Source: CAVSUZ01 sp963795415 (GTDB taxonomy: Bacteria; Pseudomonadota; Alphaproteobacteria; Acetobacterales; Acetobacteraceae). Taken from it: a stretch of DNA of 64,000 nt. Made by a program: the position numbers and the translations under genes. Positions 46,017 through 55,248 of this stretch are shown piece after piece (position 1 is the stretch's first letter; every line of letters starts with the position of its first letter). The notes under the pieces are model-generated. The model was not told where the DNA came from, did not search any database, and worked only from the letters and a program-made list of their open reading frames with translations. The stretch covers positions 1-64,000 of the forward strand of contig CAWCHQ010000001.1 of NCBI GenBank assembly GCA_963795415.1. The letters run 5' to 3'.

Positions 46017-47125
46017 CACACCTGACCGTAAAGCTCCAGTGCATTCCCCAGGAAGAAGCGATGCCGCTTCTCCTCCGGTATAGGCAGAGGCATCGCCACC
46101 GCCGGATCGTCATAATCCCAGTGCGGATAGTCCGTCGCGAACAGCAGCCGGTCCCACCCGATCCAACCGATGCAGTCCAGAAGATGCTCGCGTGGCTGTG
46201 GTTCCTCCAGAGGTTGCGTGGTCAGCCATACCTGGTTTCGAATGTACTCTGATGGCGCCAGAGCAAGATGCGGCGTTTCGTGCTTCAGCCGCCGCCATAT
46301 CTTATCCAGCCGCCATCCCAGAGAAGGTACCCAGCCAAAGCCGGCCTCGATCAGCACCAGTTTGAAATTCGCGATGCGGGCGAACACACCCTCGACCACC
46401 ATGCTGGTCAGGAACGACTGGCAGGACTGTGCATGCCCGACCATGTCCTCGATGTAGAACGAAGGCCATCCGCCGCCGCTGACCGGCCAGCCGCCAAAAC
46501 CGAACGCATGCACACCCAGGGGAAGCCCCGCCGCGGCGGCCGCCTCATACACTTTCCAATAGCGTTTCTGGCCCGGCGGCTCCGATGTGCGGTTGAGCAT
46601 CAGCACCTGCACAAAGCGGTCGTCCCCGGCATAACGCTCGATCTCAGCCACGGCCACGTCCGCGTCCTCATAGGGAACCACGATGGAACCCCTCAGACGC
46701 GGCTCCTTCGAAAGCCACTTCTCGATCAGCCACTCATTCATGGCGTGGCAGACGGCCGCCCCGAACTCGCGGTTCTGGAATGCCTGCCCGTTCTCGCCCG
46801 TAGCGTTCAGCACTCCCAATTGGGTATTGTTCGTATCGAGAAGCTGAGCGCGGAGAAAATCCAGGTCCGCGCCGGGCTTGCCCCCGGGCGGCCAGGCATC
46901 ACGCCGGGCCGCCTGCGGCTGTCCCTTCGGATACGCCGGCCCCGCCTGATATGCCTGGCGCAGCCGCGCGCCGAACTCCCGGTAATGATCCTGCCAGCGT
47001 CGGGGCAGGAACGGGGCAAGTTCGGCATTGCCGTTCCGCCCCGGATGGATGTCGCAATCCGCCGTAGCCATCCTGGAGCTCTTGGCCGCCACTACCGTCG
47101 GCTGGCTGCTGAGCTGCACGTTCAT
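46016..47125 (-). CDS. Amidohydrolase family protein, type A (ACMSD-like), paralog 1
   Basis: A 369-residue TIM-barrel metal enzyme of the COG2159 amidohydrolase/decarboxylase group. Likely metal ligands are the Asp and His of ADCDIHPG near residue 25, His in LPLGVHAFGFGG, and Asp in LLFATDYPHWDYD. Type A members in this window share RRDAWPPGG followed by an FLRAQLL/FMREQHL segment. It overlaps the upstream type B gene by four bases (ATGA). Relatives act on aromatic acids as decarboxylases or hydrolases; the substrate is unknown. Confidence 0.88.
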   Translation of the reverse strand: MNVQLSSQPTVVAAKSSRMATADCDIHPGRNGNAELAPFLPRRWQDHYREFGARLRQAYQAGPAYPKGQPQAARRDAWPPGGKPGADLDFLRAQLLDTNNTQLGVLNATGENGQAFQNREFGAAVCHAMNEWLIEKWLSKEPRLRGSIVVPYEDADVAVAEIERYAGDDRFVQVLMLNRTSEPPGQKRYWKVYEAAAAAGLPLGVHAFGFGGWPVSGGGWPSFYIEDMVGHAQSCQSFLTSMVVEGVFARIANFKLVLIEAGFGWVPSLGWRLDKIWRRLKHETPHLALAPSEYIRNQVWLTTQPLEEPQPREHLLDCIGWIGWDRLLFATDYPHWDYDDPAVAMPLPIPEEKRHRFFLGNALELYGQV

Positions 47126-48193
47126 TGCACCGTCTCCGTCAGTCGCGGATACGTGCTCCGCGGGTTATCGATCATCATCCGCCGGACCAGCCCGGAGGGC
47201 AATCCGGGCGGCAACACCGCGTCACCGTCGAAATGCCAGTGCGGGTAGTCGGTGGAGAACAATAATATGTCTTCCGAGCCGATATGTTCCAGCAGACGCT
47301 CGACCACCCCGGAATCATCCGGCACATCGAAAGGCTGTACCGTCAGCCGCACATTCTCGCGCACAATTTCCGATGGCGCGCGATCCACCCAGGGCACCTC
47401 GAGGCGCAGACCCCGCCAGAACTTCGTCAGCCGCCACAAATGGGCAGGCAGCCACGACACTCCCGACTCAATCAGCACTACCTTCAGATTTGGGAATTTG
47501 GTGAACACTCCCTCGGTGACCAGGCTGGACAAAGCCGCCTGGAAGGCCGGCGCCTGGGCCGCGTAATCCTCGGTATAGTAGCTGGGCCACCCTACCGGCG
47601 TGACTGGATGGCGGTATGTGCTGCCCGCATGGATGCCAACCGGCAATCCCTGTTTCTGCGCCGCAGCATAGATCGGCCAGTATTGGCGCTTCCCCAGCGG
47701 TGCATCCAGCATCACGGGCATCAGCACCTGCACGAACCGGCCGTCGGGCGCGACGCGCTCGATTTCCTCCACCGCCAGCTCGGCATTCTGGGTCGGGAAT
47801 CACGACCGAGGCGCGCAGTCGCGCTTCCTTGTCCAGCCATTCCCGGGCGATCCAGTCGTTTACCGCCCGCGCGAAGCCCGCCCCCATATCCTCGCTGAAC
47901 AGAAGCTGCGCGCCATACAGGCAGTTGCAAATCCCTACGCTCGAGCCGAACGCGTCCAGCGCCTGACGGCGAAGCATGTCCAGGTCCGACCCTGGTTTGC
48001 CGGACGCAGGACGCCAATCGGGGCGCGAGGTGAGCGGCGCGTTCGCCGGATAGGCGATCGATTCCAGGTCATGCAGTCCGCGCTGCACCACCGTGTCCCG
48101 CCAATGATCAGCGAGGTACGGCAGCAGCGCCTTCAATCCCGGCACGGCCGGGTGCAGATCGCAGTCGATGCCACCCGGTAGGATTGCGCTCAT
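47122..48193 (-). pseudogene. Amidohydrolase family protein, type B, paralog 2, frameshifted
   Basis: A 355-residue-type B paralog broken by one base. The first frame (48193 to about 47796) reads GIDCDLHPAVPGLKALLPYL ... LRASVVIP; the second (to 47122) continues NAELAVEEIERVAPDGRFVQVLMPVM and ends LSTYPRLTETVQ-like. Removing one G from the run at 47795-47797 gives VIPTQNAELAVEEIE. Metal ligands are Asp/His in DCDLHP, His in PVGIHAGS and Asp in LLFSTDYPHWHFD. It heads a B-A gene pair and lies 93 bases after a small ORF on the same strand. Confidence 0.87.
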
Positions 48194-48256
48194 CTTCTTC
48201 GACCTTCATGTTCGCCCTGCACCATAACTCAACCTCGCTGGGTGACTATAAGGCGT

Positions 48257-48282
48257 GCGGGGGCTGGGCCAGCCGGGCCCCT
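48257..48282 (-). terminator. GC-rich inverted repeat after small ORF 1
   Basis: Reading the minus strand, ggggc and gcccc arms enclose a GC-rich loop just after the small ORF stop. The motif cccagcccc is shared with the hairpin after small ORF 2 (59454-59481). No clear T-run follows, so it may be a stability hairpin or attenuator and not a full terminator. Confidence 0.45.
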
Positions 48283-48285
48283 GCC

Positions 48286-48366
48286 CTACCTCCGACGCAC
48301 GATGATCTTGACCTTCACGGGCCAGATCACGATTATCGGAAGCAGGAGCAAGACATGCTGTAACAT
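48286..48366 (-). CDS. 26-residue hydrophobic peptide, small ORF 1 of a new pair
   Basis: Starts at ATG 48366-48364 with Shine-Dalgarno aaaggga about eight bases upstream, ends TAG at 48286. The peptide begins MLQHVLLLLPIIVIW, then PVKVKIIV and ends RRR: one hydrophobic stretch with a basic tail. The last 23 residues align without gaps to the small ORF at 59364-59447; differences are mostly conservative (L/V, I/M, V/I) and the stops coincide. That pattern supports translation of this strand. It lies 93 bases upstream of an amidohydrolase gene in the same direction. It could be a type I toxin-like peptide, a leader peptide or a small membrane protein. Confidence 0.68.
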   Translation of the reverse strand: MLQHVLLLLPIIVIWPVKVKIIVRRR

Positions 48367-48384
48367 GGCTTAACTCCCTTTGAT

Positions 48385-48420
48385 GCCGGCAGGGCCAATT
48401 CCCTGCCGGCTTTCTTGTCT
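48385..48420 (+). terminator. Intrinsic terminator on the strand opposite small ORF 1
   Basis: Arms gccggcaggg (48385-48394) and ccctgccggc (48401-48410) form a perfect ten-pair stem with a six-base loop, followed on the plus strand by tttcttgtct. No plus-strand gene ends here. A transcript ending at this site would run antisense across small ORF 1, which starts 19 bases away. Confidence 0.7.
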
Positions 48421-48622
48421 GCAAACACCTATGCTAACCCGCCGCTAAGGAGCGCTTGGACGTGGACCGAACCGCGCCTTCAGGACGGTCGCCACACCCG
48501 CGAAATCTTGACGCTCGGTGCAGGGTCGCGCTAATCGCCCCCCGGTTTGCTCCCGGGCCGCATTGGCGGCGCGGAGGTTAGCTACGCCTTTTCCGCTGCA
48601 CCCACACAGGGACCATGCATCC

Positions 48623-49108
48623 ATGAACATGAAGATTGCCGGCGCATTGACCGCCGTCGCCCTGCTGGCGGCGTGCGCGAACCAGACGCCCGCCACGACC
48701 GGAGCTGCAACCGGAGCAGGCGCCGCCGCGCAGGCGGGTCCCGCTCCGGGGAGCGAGGAGGATCTCGTCAGTAATGTAGGCGACCGGGTCTTCTTCGCAT
48801 TCGATAAGTCCAACCTGTCGCCCGAGGCGCAAGCCACGCTCGACCGTCAGGCCGCCTGGCTGCAGAAATATCCCAACGTCCGCGTGCTGGTCGCCGGCAA
48901 CTGCGACGATCGCGGCACCGAGGAATACAACCTGGCGCTCGGACAGCGCCGCGCCAATGCGGCGAAGGACTTTCTCGTGGCACGCGGGGTCGATCCCGCC
49001 CGAATTCAGACGATCAGCTACGGCAAGGATCGCCCCACCGCGCTCGGCGACAACGAGGAAGCCTGGTCGCAGAACCGGAACGCGATTACGTCGGTGGCTT
49101 CGGGCTAA
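48623..49108 (+). CDS. pal: Peptidoglycan-associated lipoprotein Pal (OmpA-like)
   Basis: Outer-membrane lipoprotein that binds peptidoglycan in the Tol-Pal envelope-division complex, about 161 residues. The signal ends in lipobox LLAAC. A low-complexity Ala/Gly/Thr linker precedes the OmpA-like domain with FFAFDKSNLSPEAQATLDRQ, VAGNCDDRGTEEYNLALGQRRA and the diaminopimelate-binding region. ATG 48623 has aggga ten bases upstream. Pal usually follows tolB; here no tol gene is near and the gene sits alone between two amidohydrolase clusters. Confidence 0.92.
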   Translation: MNMKIAGALTAVALLAACANQTPATTGAATGAGAAAQAGPAPGSEEDLVSNVGDRVFFAFDKSNLSPEAQATLDRQAAWLQKYPNVRVLVAGNCDDRGTEEYNLALGQRRANAAKDFLVARGVDPARIQTISYGKDRPTALGDNEEAWSQNRNAITSVASG

Positions 49109-49120
49109 CACCCGCAGGAT

Positions 49121-49160
49121 GTCATTGCGAGGCCCGCGCCAGCGGGCCGAAGCAATCCCC
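49121..49160. repeat. Dispersed palindromic repeat (REP-like)
   Basis: Framework gtcattgcgaggcccgcgc / cagcgggccgaagcaatcc lies in the convergent gap between pal and an amidohydrolase gene. Inner arms cccgcg/cgggc and outer arms attgc/gcaat form the hairpin. Confidence 0.88.
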
Positions 49161-49180
49161 CGCGCATAATGCCGCGCCCC

Positions 49181-50290
49181 TCACACTCCGTAGACCGCCC
49201 GCGCGTTCTCCCGGAAAAATCGCCGCCGGTTTTGCTCTTCGACCCGCATCGTCAGCGCATGATCGGGATTGTCGTAATCCCAGTGCGGGTAGTCGCTCGC
49301 GAATAGCAGCCGGTCCCACCCCAGCCAGTCGATGACATCCGTAAGCTGGGTCCGATCCGCCGGCTCCTCCATCGGTTGCGTCGTAAACCAAACCTGTGAG
49401 CGGATGTATTCCGACGGCGCCTTTCGCAGACGCGGCGTCTCGTCGCGCATGCGCCGCCAGAGCTTGTCGAGCCGCCAGCACAACGATGGCGCCCATCCGA
49501 ACCCGCCCTCGATCATCACGAATTTCAGCTCCGGCAGGCGTTCGAACAGTCCCTCGAACACCATGCTCGCCAGATGCGCCTGGAACGCCTGGGCGTGAGC
49601 TAGCATATCCTCCAGGTAGAAACTGGGCCAGCCGGAGCCGGTGGACGGATGTCCCGAAAACCCGAAGGCATGCATCCCCACCGGAATCCCGGCCGCTGCC
49701 GACGCCTCGAACATCGGCAGATATTTGCGCGCCCCTAGCGGCTCTGACGTGCGGCTCATAAGCAGCAGGTGGCCGAAGCCCGGAGTGTTCGCGCACCGCT
49801 CGATTTCCGCGGCAGCGGCGAGCGGGTCCTCATAGTTTACCACAATCGAGGCGCGAAGGCGCGGCTCCGGCCGAACTAGGTGTTCGATCTGCCAGTCGTT
49901 CATCGCCCGTGAGACCGCGTTCCCCAGTTCCGGGTTCATGAAGTTCTGACTCGGCTGCGGCGGGTTGATCAGCCCGAGTTCCACGTTGAATGCATCCAGA
50001 TGCTGCTCGCGCGTGAACGCAAGGTTGGTGCCGGGGGGTGCCCCGTCCGGCGGCCACGCATCGCGCCGAGCTGCCATGGGCGCCGATTTCGGGAACGCAG
50101 GCGCTCCGTTCGCAAACGCCGTCCGGTGCGCCATCCCGTAGGTCTGGATATGCCGTACCCAGCGCGCCGGCATGTAGGGGAACAGGTCCTGGACCGATGG
50201 CGGCCCCAGGTGCAGGTCGCAGTCAGCGATTGCGGGGCGTGTGGCCATGCTCGCTGGCGTAGACCTCAGCTCGCGGACCTCAACGTTCAT
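49181..50290 (-). CDS. Amidohydrolase family protein, type A, paralog 3
   Basis: An intact 369-residue type A paralog. It carries AIADCDLHLGPPSVQDLFPYM, the type A block ARRDAWPPDGAPPGTNLAFTREQHL (quoted in parts), His in PVGMHAFGFSG and the metal Asp in LLFASDYPHWDYDNPD. It is the last gene of the long minus-strand cluster that starts with the permease at 57042, separated from the gene upstream by 170 bases. The gap suggests a separate promoter or a lost partner gene. Confidence 0.88.
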   Translation of the reverse strand: MNVEVRELRSTPASMATRPAIADCDLHLGPPSVQDLFPYMPARWVRHIQTYGMAHRTAFANGAPAFPKSAPMAARRDAWPPDGAPPGTNLAFTREQHLDAFNVELGLINPPQPSQNFMNPELGNAVSRAMNDWQIEHLVRPEPRLRASIVVNYEDPLAAAAEIERCANTPGFGHLLLMSRTSEPLGARKYLPMFEASAAAGIPVGMHAFGFSGHPSTGSGWPSFYLEDMLAHAQAFQAHLASMVFEGLFERLPELKFVMIEGGFGWAPSLCWRLDKLWRRMRDETPRLRKAPSEYIRSQVWFTTQPMEEPADRTQLTDVIDWLGWDRLLFASDYPHWDYDNPDHALTMRVEEQNRRRFFRENARAVYGV

Positions 50291-50460
50291 CTCGTGGCTT
50301 TCTCCCGCTCGGTTCAGCTCTCAAGAATATGGCCCGGTGCGACCGCCAGCCAGCGACCGGTTAGTCACCCGCCACCTTCCCGCGCCATTGTTTCGCGACA
50401 ACGCCATCCCCGAGGCCATTGACGGGTATCTCGTTGACGCGGATCGCCCGTACTCCTTCC

Positions 50461-51562
50461 TTACCCAAAATTATACACCGCCAACGCATTATCCCGCAAA
50501 ACCATCCGCTCCTCCTCCGGCGTCATCCGTATACGCCATGCCGTCCGCGGATCATCGTAATCCCAGTGTGGATAATCGCTGGAATAAACCATTCGGTCCC
50601 ACCCGATCCACTCGAACGTCTGCCGCAGATCCTCCGGGTTTTCCGGCTCTTCCACCGGCTGCGTCGCGAACCACAGATTGATTTTCATATATTCCGATGG
50701 CTTGCGCTTCAGTTGCGGCACTTCGTCGCGGCACTTCTTCCAGATGTTATCCAGCCGCCACCCGAGCGTTGGCGCCCAGGCAAACCCGCCTTCGATAAGC
50801 ACCACCTTCAGCTTCGGGAACGCCTCGAACACCCCCTCCAGGATCAGGCTCGCCGCCTGGTTCTGCATCGAGTGCACCAGCATATGATGATCCTCGATGT
50901 AGAATTGCGGCCACCCTCCCGGCGACGGCGCATAATTCTGCGTCCCCCCGATATGCAGTCCGATCGAAAACCCGTTCGCCTGTGCTGCCCCGAAAATCTT
51001 CCAGTAGCGCTTGCGCCCTAACGGCTCGCTCGTCTTCGACCCAAGCTGAATCTGTGCAAAAGCCGGGTCCCCTGCCCTGCTCTCGATCTCCTTGACCGCT
51101 TCGTCCGGGTCGTCCTGCGGCACGAGCACCGAGGCGCGCAACCGCGGCTCTGGCACATAAAACGCCTGCTTCTGCCATTCATTCATCGCCGTGCAGAACG
51201 CCGCTGCCGCCTCGTGATTGCGCGCAATGTTCGCGCTCAGCAACGGCTCCAGCACGCCGAAAGCGATATTGCTCGCCTCCAGGTGCTGCTCGCGCATGAA
51301 TTCCACATCCGAGCCCGGCAAGCCGCCCCCCGGCGGCCAGGCATCGCGTCGGCATGTATTCGGCGCAAACCGCGGATACGTTCCCCTCGCCGCATACGGC
51401 CCGCAAACAAACTTGTCGGTACTCGCTCAGATACTTGCGCCACCGTGACGGCAGATACGCGTCCAAATCCCGCGGCGTCTTCATATACGGATGGATGTCG
51501 CAGTCGATGATCCCGATCCGGGCAGAACTCTCCGCCGGACGCTCCATCTCGGTAAGGCTCAT
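50461..51562 (-). pseudogene. Amidohydrolase family protein, type A, paralog 4, frameshifted
   Basis: The N-terminal frame (from 51562) reads GIIDCDIHPYMKTPRDLDAYL and LPSRWRKYLSEY, then loses sense. The other frame resumes with FVCGPYAARGTYPRFAPNT, RRDAWPPGG and FMREQHLE, and runs to 50461 with MVYSSDYPHWDYDDP. Removing one G (plus strand) at 51418-51419 gives EYDKFVCGPY, the reading the paralogs predict. It overlaps the upstream type B gene by four bases, like the B-A pair at 46-48 kb. Confidence 0.87.
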
Positions 51563-52626
51563 TGTATCGTCTCCCTCAATCGAGGATAGGTCGCCATCGG
51601 GTTATCATACCGCATTTTGCGGATCAGTTCGGGATGCATCCCGGCCGGGATCGGATCGTCTCCATCGAACTGCCAGTGTGGGTAATCCGACGCAAACAGC
51701 AGCATCTCATCGCACGCAATTTGGTTGATGATCCGATCCAGCGACTTCGCATCCGGCGCATCCATAGGCTGCGCCGTCAGCCGCACCTGCCGCCTTATCG
51801 TATCCGCGGGCAACTCCTTTACCCACGGCACCTCGGCGCGAATGGCGCGCCATGTCTTGATCGCCCGCCATAAAAATCCCGGCAGCCAGGTGACGCCGGA
51901 TTCGATCAGTACGACCCGCAGCGTCGGAAACTTCACGAAAATCCCGTTGGATACCAGGCTCAGCAACTGATCCTCGAACACCTGCTGATTGGCCAGGTAA
52001 TCGTGCATGTAATGACTAGGCCACCCTGTCGAGGTCGGCGCATAACGATACATGCTGCCGGCATGCAGCCCGATCGGCAGGTCATGCTTCACCGCCGCCT
52101 CGTAGATCGGCCAGTAGTAACTCCGTCCCAGCATCATCTCGCACGCGACCGGCATCAGCACCTGCACGAAACGCTTGTCGCTGGCCTTGCGTTCGATCTC
52201 CTCCGCCGCCAGCAGCGGTGCCTGCGCCGGCACCACGATAGAGGCGCGCAGCCGGGGCTCCTTGTCCAGCCACTGCTCCGCGATCCAGTCATTCACCGCC
52301 GAGCATATCGCCGCGCCCATCGTCTCACTGACCGCGATCTGCCCGCCATACATCGTGTTGCAGATCGCCAGCCCGATCCCGAACGGGTCCAGCGCCTGTT
52401 TGCGCATCGCCTCCAGGCTTGTGCCCGGCTTTCCTTGGGTCTTGTCCCCTTGGTGCCGCCAGTCCGGGCGGCAGGAAATCGGCGCCCCCGGCGGATAACT
52501 TTGCAGATCGAGGCCGTCTATCCCGCGCGCCACGAACAACTCCTGCCAGAACATATCCATGTAGGGCAGCAGCGTTTTCACGCCGGGAACCGAGGGGTGA
52601 ATGTCGCAGTCGATCACGCTCTGCAC
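51559..52626 (-). CDS. Amidohydrolase family protein, type B, paralog 5
   Basis: An intact 355-residue type B paralog starting at GTG 52626. It carries VIDCDIHPSVPGVKTLLPYM, His in PIGLHAGSMY and the metal Asp in LLFASDYPHWQFDGDDP. Its Shine-Dalgarno aaaggatag includes the stop of the solute-binding gene upstream, four bases away, so the two are tightly coupled. It has all predicted ligands and is the best model for the type B group. Confidence 0.88.
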   Translation of the reverse strand: MQSVIDCDIHPSVPGVKTLLPYMDMFWQELFVARGIDGLDLQSYPPGAPISCRPDWRHQGDKTQGKPGTSLEAMRKQALDPFGIGLAICNTMYGGQIAVSETMGAAICSAVNDWIAEQWLDKEPRLRASIVVPAQAPLLAAEEIERKASDKRFVQVLMPVACEMMLGRSYYWPIYEAAVKHDLPIGLHAGSMYRYAPTSTGWPSHYMHDYLANQQVFEDQLLSLVSNGIFVKFPTLRVVLIESGVTWLPGFLWRAIKTWRAIRAEVPWVKELPADTIRRQVRLTAQPMDAPDAKSLDRIINQIACDEMLLFASDYPHWQFDGDDPIPAGMHPELIRKMRYDNPMATYPRLRETIQ

Positions 52627-52629
52627 GCC

Positions 52630-53934
52630 CTATCCTTTCAGTCCTGCCATCTTGAAGCTACGTTCCCACTGTCGCGCAACATCGTCCAGCGCCTGCTTCG
52701 CCGTCTTCTGCCCCAGCAGGACCTGCGAAATCGCCGTGCGAATTGGAAGCTGCGCCGTGGCCCAAACCGGATCACGATGGTCCAGCACCGCCGTCTTGAA
52801 GGCCTGCCCGGCTACTGGCGCCCACGGATGTTTCGCCAGCACCGCCGGGTCTTCCAGCACCGAAACCCGCGGCGGCGAGTTGCCCAGATCGATCGAACGC
52901 CGCAGCCATTCCTTTGAAGTGGCCATCTGAATGAACTCGAACGCCCAGTCGGTATTCTTGACGCCCTCCGGCACGCCAAGCGACCACCCCGCGAGATAAG
53001 TCCTGGTCTGACTGATCGAGTCCTTGCCCGGCATCAGGCTGAACGCCCAGTTCCCGGCGGTCTTCGAGAGCTTCGGATCGCCCATCAATTCCCCATACGG
53101 GGCCAATGTAACGGCCATGGCAAACTGATCGTTCTGGCCACCGGCTATGATGCCATCAAACTCCCAGGTAAGCGAGTCCGGGTTCATCACCTTGTACTTC
53201 GTCATCAGCTCGCCGTAAAATTGCAGCGCCTCGACGCCAGCCGGCTGATTGATCCAGATTTCCCCGGTTTTCGCGTCATAGTAACGCCCGCCGGCAGACC
53301 GCATGAACGGCGTGAAGCTGCCAAGCATCGCCGGTCCTTGGCGACCCATCACCCCAATCCCATACCGGTGCGGCAATCCTTGCTTCGTAGTTGCCTCTGC
53401 AACTTTCAACAATTCACCGAAATTCCTCGGCGCGGCCGAAAAACCCGCCTGCTCCAGCAGCTGTTTCTGATACATCAGAATTCCGGTGGTAACGCGATAC
53501 GGTATCCCGGAAAGCTTGCCTTCATATGTTGCCATTCCCTGCACGGACGGCAAAAAATCTCCCCAGTCGAAATCAGGATGCTTCGATGCCGACGGCTCCA
53601 GCAGTTTCTTGTGGTCCTGCATGTGCCGCGACACCCAGCCGGCCATGCTGGCATCCCACTGCACGATATCGATGCTCCCCGCGCCGGAGCTCAGCTCCGC
53701 CTTCAGCCGTGCAACCAGCGCATCAATCGGCAGCAGCGTGAAATCAACCTTTATCCCCGTCTGCTTCTCGAACGCAGGCGCCACTTCCTGCACGAGACAC
53801 TTATGCCACGGCCCGTTGTCACCCACATAAACCAGCCTTTCGGGCTTCGACTGGGCGCGCGCCACCCTGGGTGCCGCCGTCAGCGCCGCAGCGCCAGCGA
53901 TCGCCGCCCGCCGCCCCATCTGCACTCCGGACAT
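52630..53934 (-). CDS. ABC transporter solute-binding protein (family 1), copy 1
   Basis: Periplasmic binding protein of about 434 residues in the sugar/glycerol-phosphate class. ATG 53934 (GVQMGRRAAIAGAAALTAAP) gives a signal peptide with twin Arg; the Shine-Dalgarno is aggag. Blocks include RLVYVGDNGPWHKC, GIKVDFTLLPIDALVARLKAEL, LSGIPYRVTTGILMY, NPDSLTWEFDGII and WLRRSIDLGN. It is a close paralog of the gene directly upstream. Sugar-type permeases are in the same operon but no ATPase is. Confidence 0.9.
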   Translation of the reverse strand: MSGVQMGRRAAIAGAAALTAAPRVARAQSKPERLVYVGDNGPWHKCLVQEVAPAFEKQTGIKVDFTLLPIDALVARLKAELSSGAGSIDIVQWDASMAGWVSRHMQDHKKLLEPSASKHPDFDWGDFLPSVQGMATYEGKLSGIPYRVTTGILMYQKQLLEQAGFSAAPRNFGELLKVAEATTKQGLPHRYGIGVMGRQGPAMLGSFTPFMRSAGGRYYDAKTGEIWINQPAGVEALQFYGELMTKYKVMNPDSLTWEFDGIIAGGQNDQFAMAVTLAPYGELMGDPKLSKTAGNWAFSLMPGKDSISQTRTYLAGWSLGVPEGVKNTDWAFEFIQMATSKEWLRRSIDLGNSPPRVSVLEDPAVLAKHPWAPVAGQAFKTAVLDHRDPVWATAQLPIRTAISQVLLGQKTAKQALDDVARQWERSFKMAGLKG

Positions 53935-53948
53935 CTCCTGCTCCCCTT

Positions 53949-55246
53949 TCACCCCTTCAATCCTGCCAGTCGGAAGCTCCGCTGCCACTGCCGCGCCACG
54001 TCATCCAGCGCCTGCTTCGCCTGCTTCTGTCCCAGCAAAACCTCGGAAACCGCCACGCGCAACGGTATCTGCGCACTGCCCCACAGCGGGTCCCGAGGAT
54101 CAAGCATCGCCGTCCTCAGCGTCTCCGCCTCCACCGGCGCCCACGGATGCTTGGACAGCACCGCGGGATCCTCCAGCACTGAGAAGTCGCGGCGGCGCGT
54201 TCGCGAGGTCAATCGACCGCCGCAACCATTGCTTCGACGTCGCCAGCTGAATAAAAGCGAACGCCCACTCCGTATGCTTCGTCCCTTCCGGCACCCCAAG
54301 CACCCATCCGCCAAGATGCGTCCGGCTCTGGTTGATCGAAATCCCTACCCGGCACCGGCGCGAATGCCCATTTTCCTGAGGTCTTCGACTGCTTCGGATC
54401 ATTCATCAGTTCGCCATAGGGCGCGATGGTGATCGACATCCCGAACTGATCGTTCTGCCCCCCCGAAATCACGCCGTCGAACTCCCATGTCAGCGAATCG
54501 GGATTCATTAAGTGATATTTGCTCATCAGTTCGCCATAAAACTTCAACGCCTCAACGGCCGCTGGCTTGTTGATGAATATCTCCCCGGTTTTCGGATCGT
54601 AAAAATCACCACCCGCCGAACGCAGGATCGGTGTGAATGGATCAAGTATGGCAGAGCCCTGTCGCGCAATGAACCCTGTGCCATAGCGATGCGGCAATCC
54701 CTGCTTCGTCACCGCTTCTGCCGCCGCCAGGAACTCCCCGAAACTCTCCGGTGCCTTCGCAACCCCCGCCTGCTCCAGAACCGGTCTCTGATAGAACAGG
54801 ATGTCCGTGATAACGCGATACGGAATGCCCGAAAGCTTGCCGTCATATGTCGCCATCTGCTGCACGGCCGGCAGAAAATCCTCCCAGTCAAAATCCTGTG
54901 GCTGCAAATTCGCCAGCAATTTCGCATGATCTTGCATGTGGCGGGTCACCCAGCCAGCCATGTTCGGGTTCCATTGCACGATGTCGATCCCGGTCGACCC
55001 GGCGCTAAGCTCCGCCTTCAGCCGCGCTGTCAGCGCATCTCCGGGTAGCAGCGTAAAATCGACCTTGATCCCCGTCGCCTTTTCGAACGCAGGCGCCACT
55101 TCCTGCTGCAAACACCAGTGCCACGGCCCACTGTCACCGACATACACAAGCTTGTCCGGTTTCGTTTGCGCTCGAGCCGCCCACGTTCCGACAACCGCCC
55201 CACTCCCGGCAAGAACCGCCCGGCGCGAAATCCCAGCAAACGCCAT
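53949..55246 (-). pseudogene. ABC transporter solute-binding protein (family 1), copy 2, two frameshifts
   Basis: Paralog of the next gene, starting at ATG 55246 (FAGISRRAVLAGSGAVVGTW). It follows the copy 1 pattern through VPGRD, then shifts frame near 54339-54341 (one extra A on plus strand) into SINQSRTHLGGWVLGVPEGT, and shifts again near 54186 (one extra G) into FSVLEDPAVLSKHPWAPVE, ending QRSFRLAGLKG at 53949. Both changes are single-base insertions; copy 1 shows the intact sequence at both spots. Two independent breaks make a true pseudogene more likely here than for the single-hit genes. Confidence 0.87.
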
Positions 55247-55248
55247 AC

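Larger units (their letters stand above)
48194..48622. other. Spacer of about 430 bases between divergent amidohydrolase and pal genes
   Basis: The left half contains the small hydrophobic ORF (48286-48366, minus) with its flanking hairpins. The right half (48421-48607) has no recognisable gene and is expected to hold the pal promoter. Its minus-strand frames are shadows. Confidence 0.65.
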
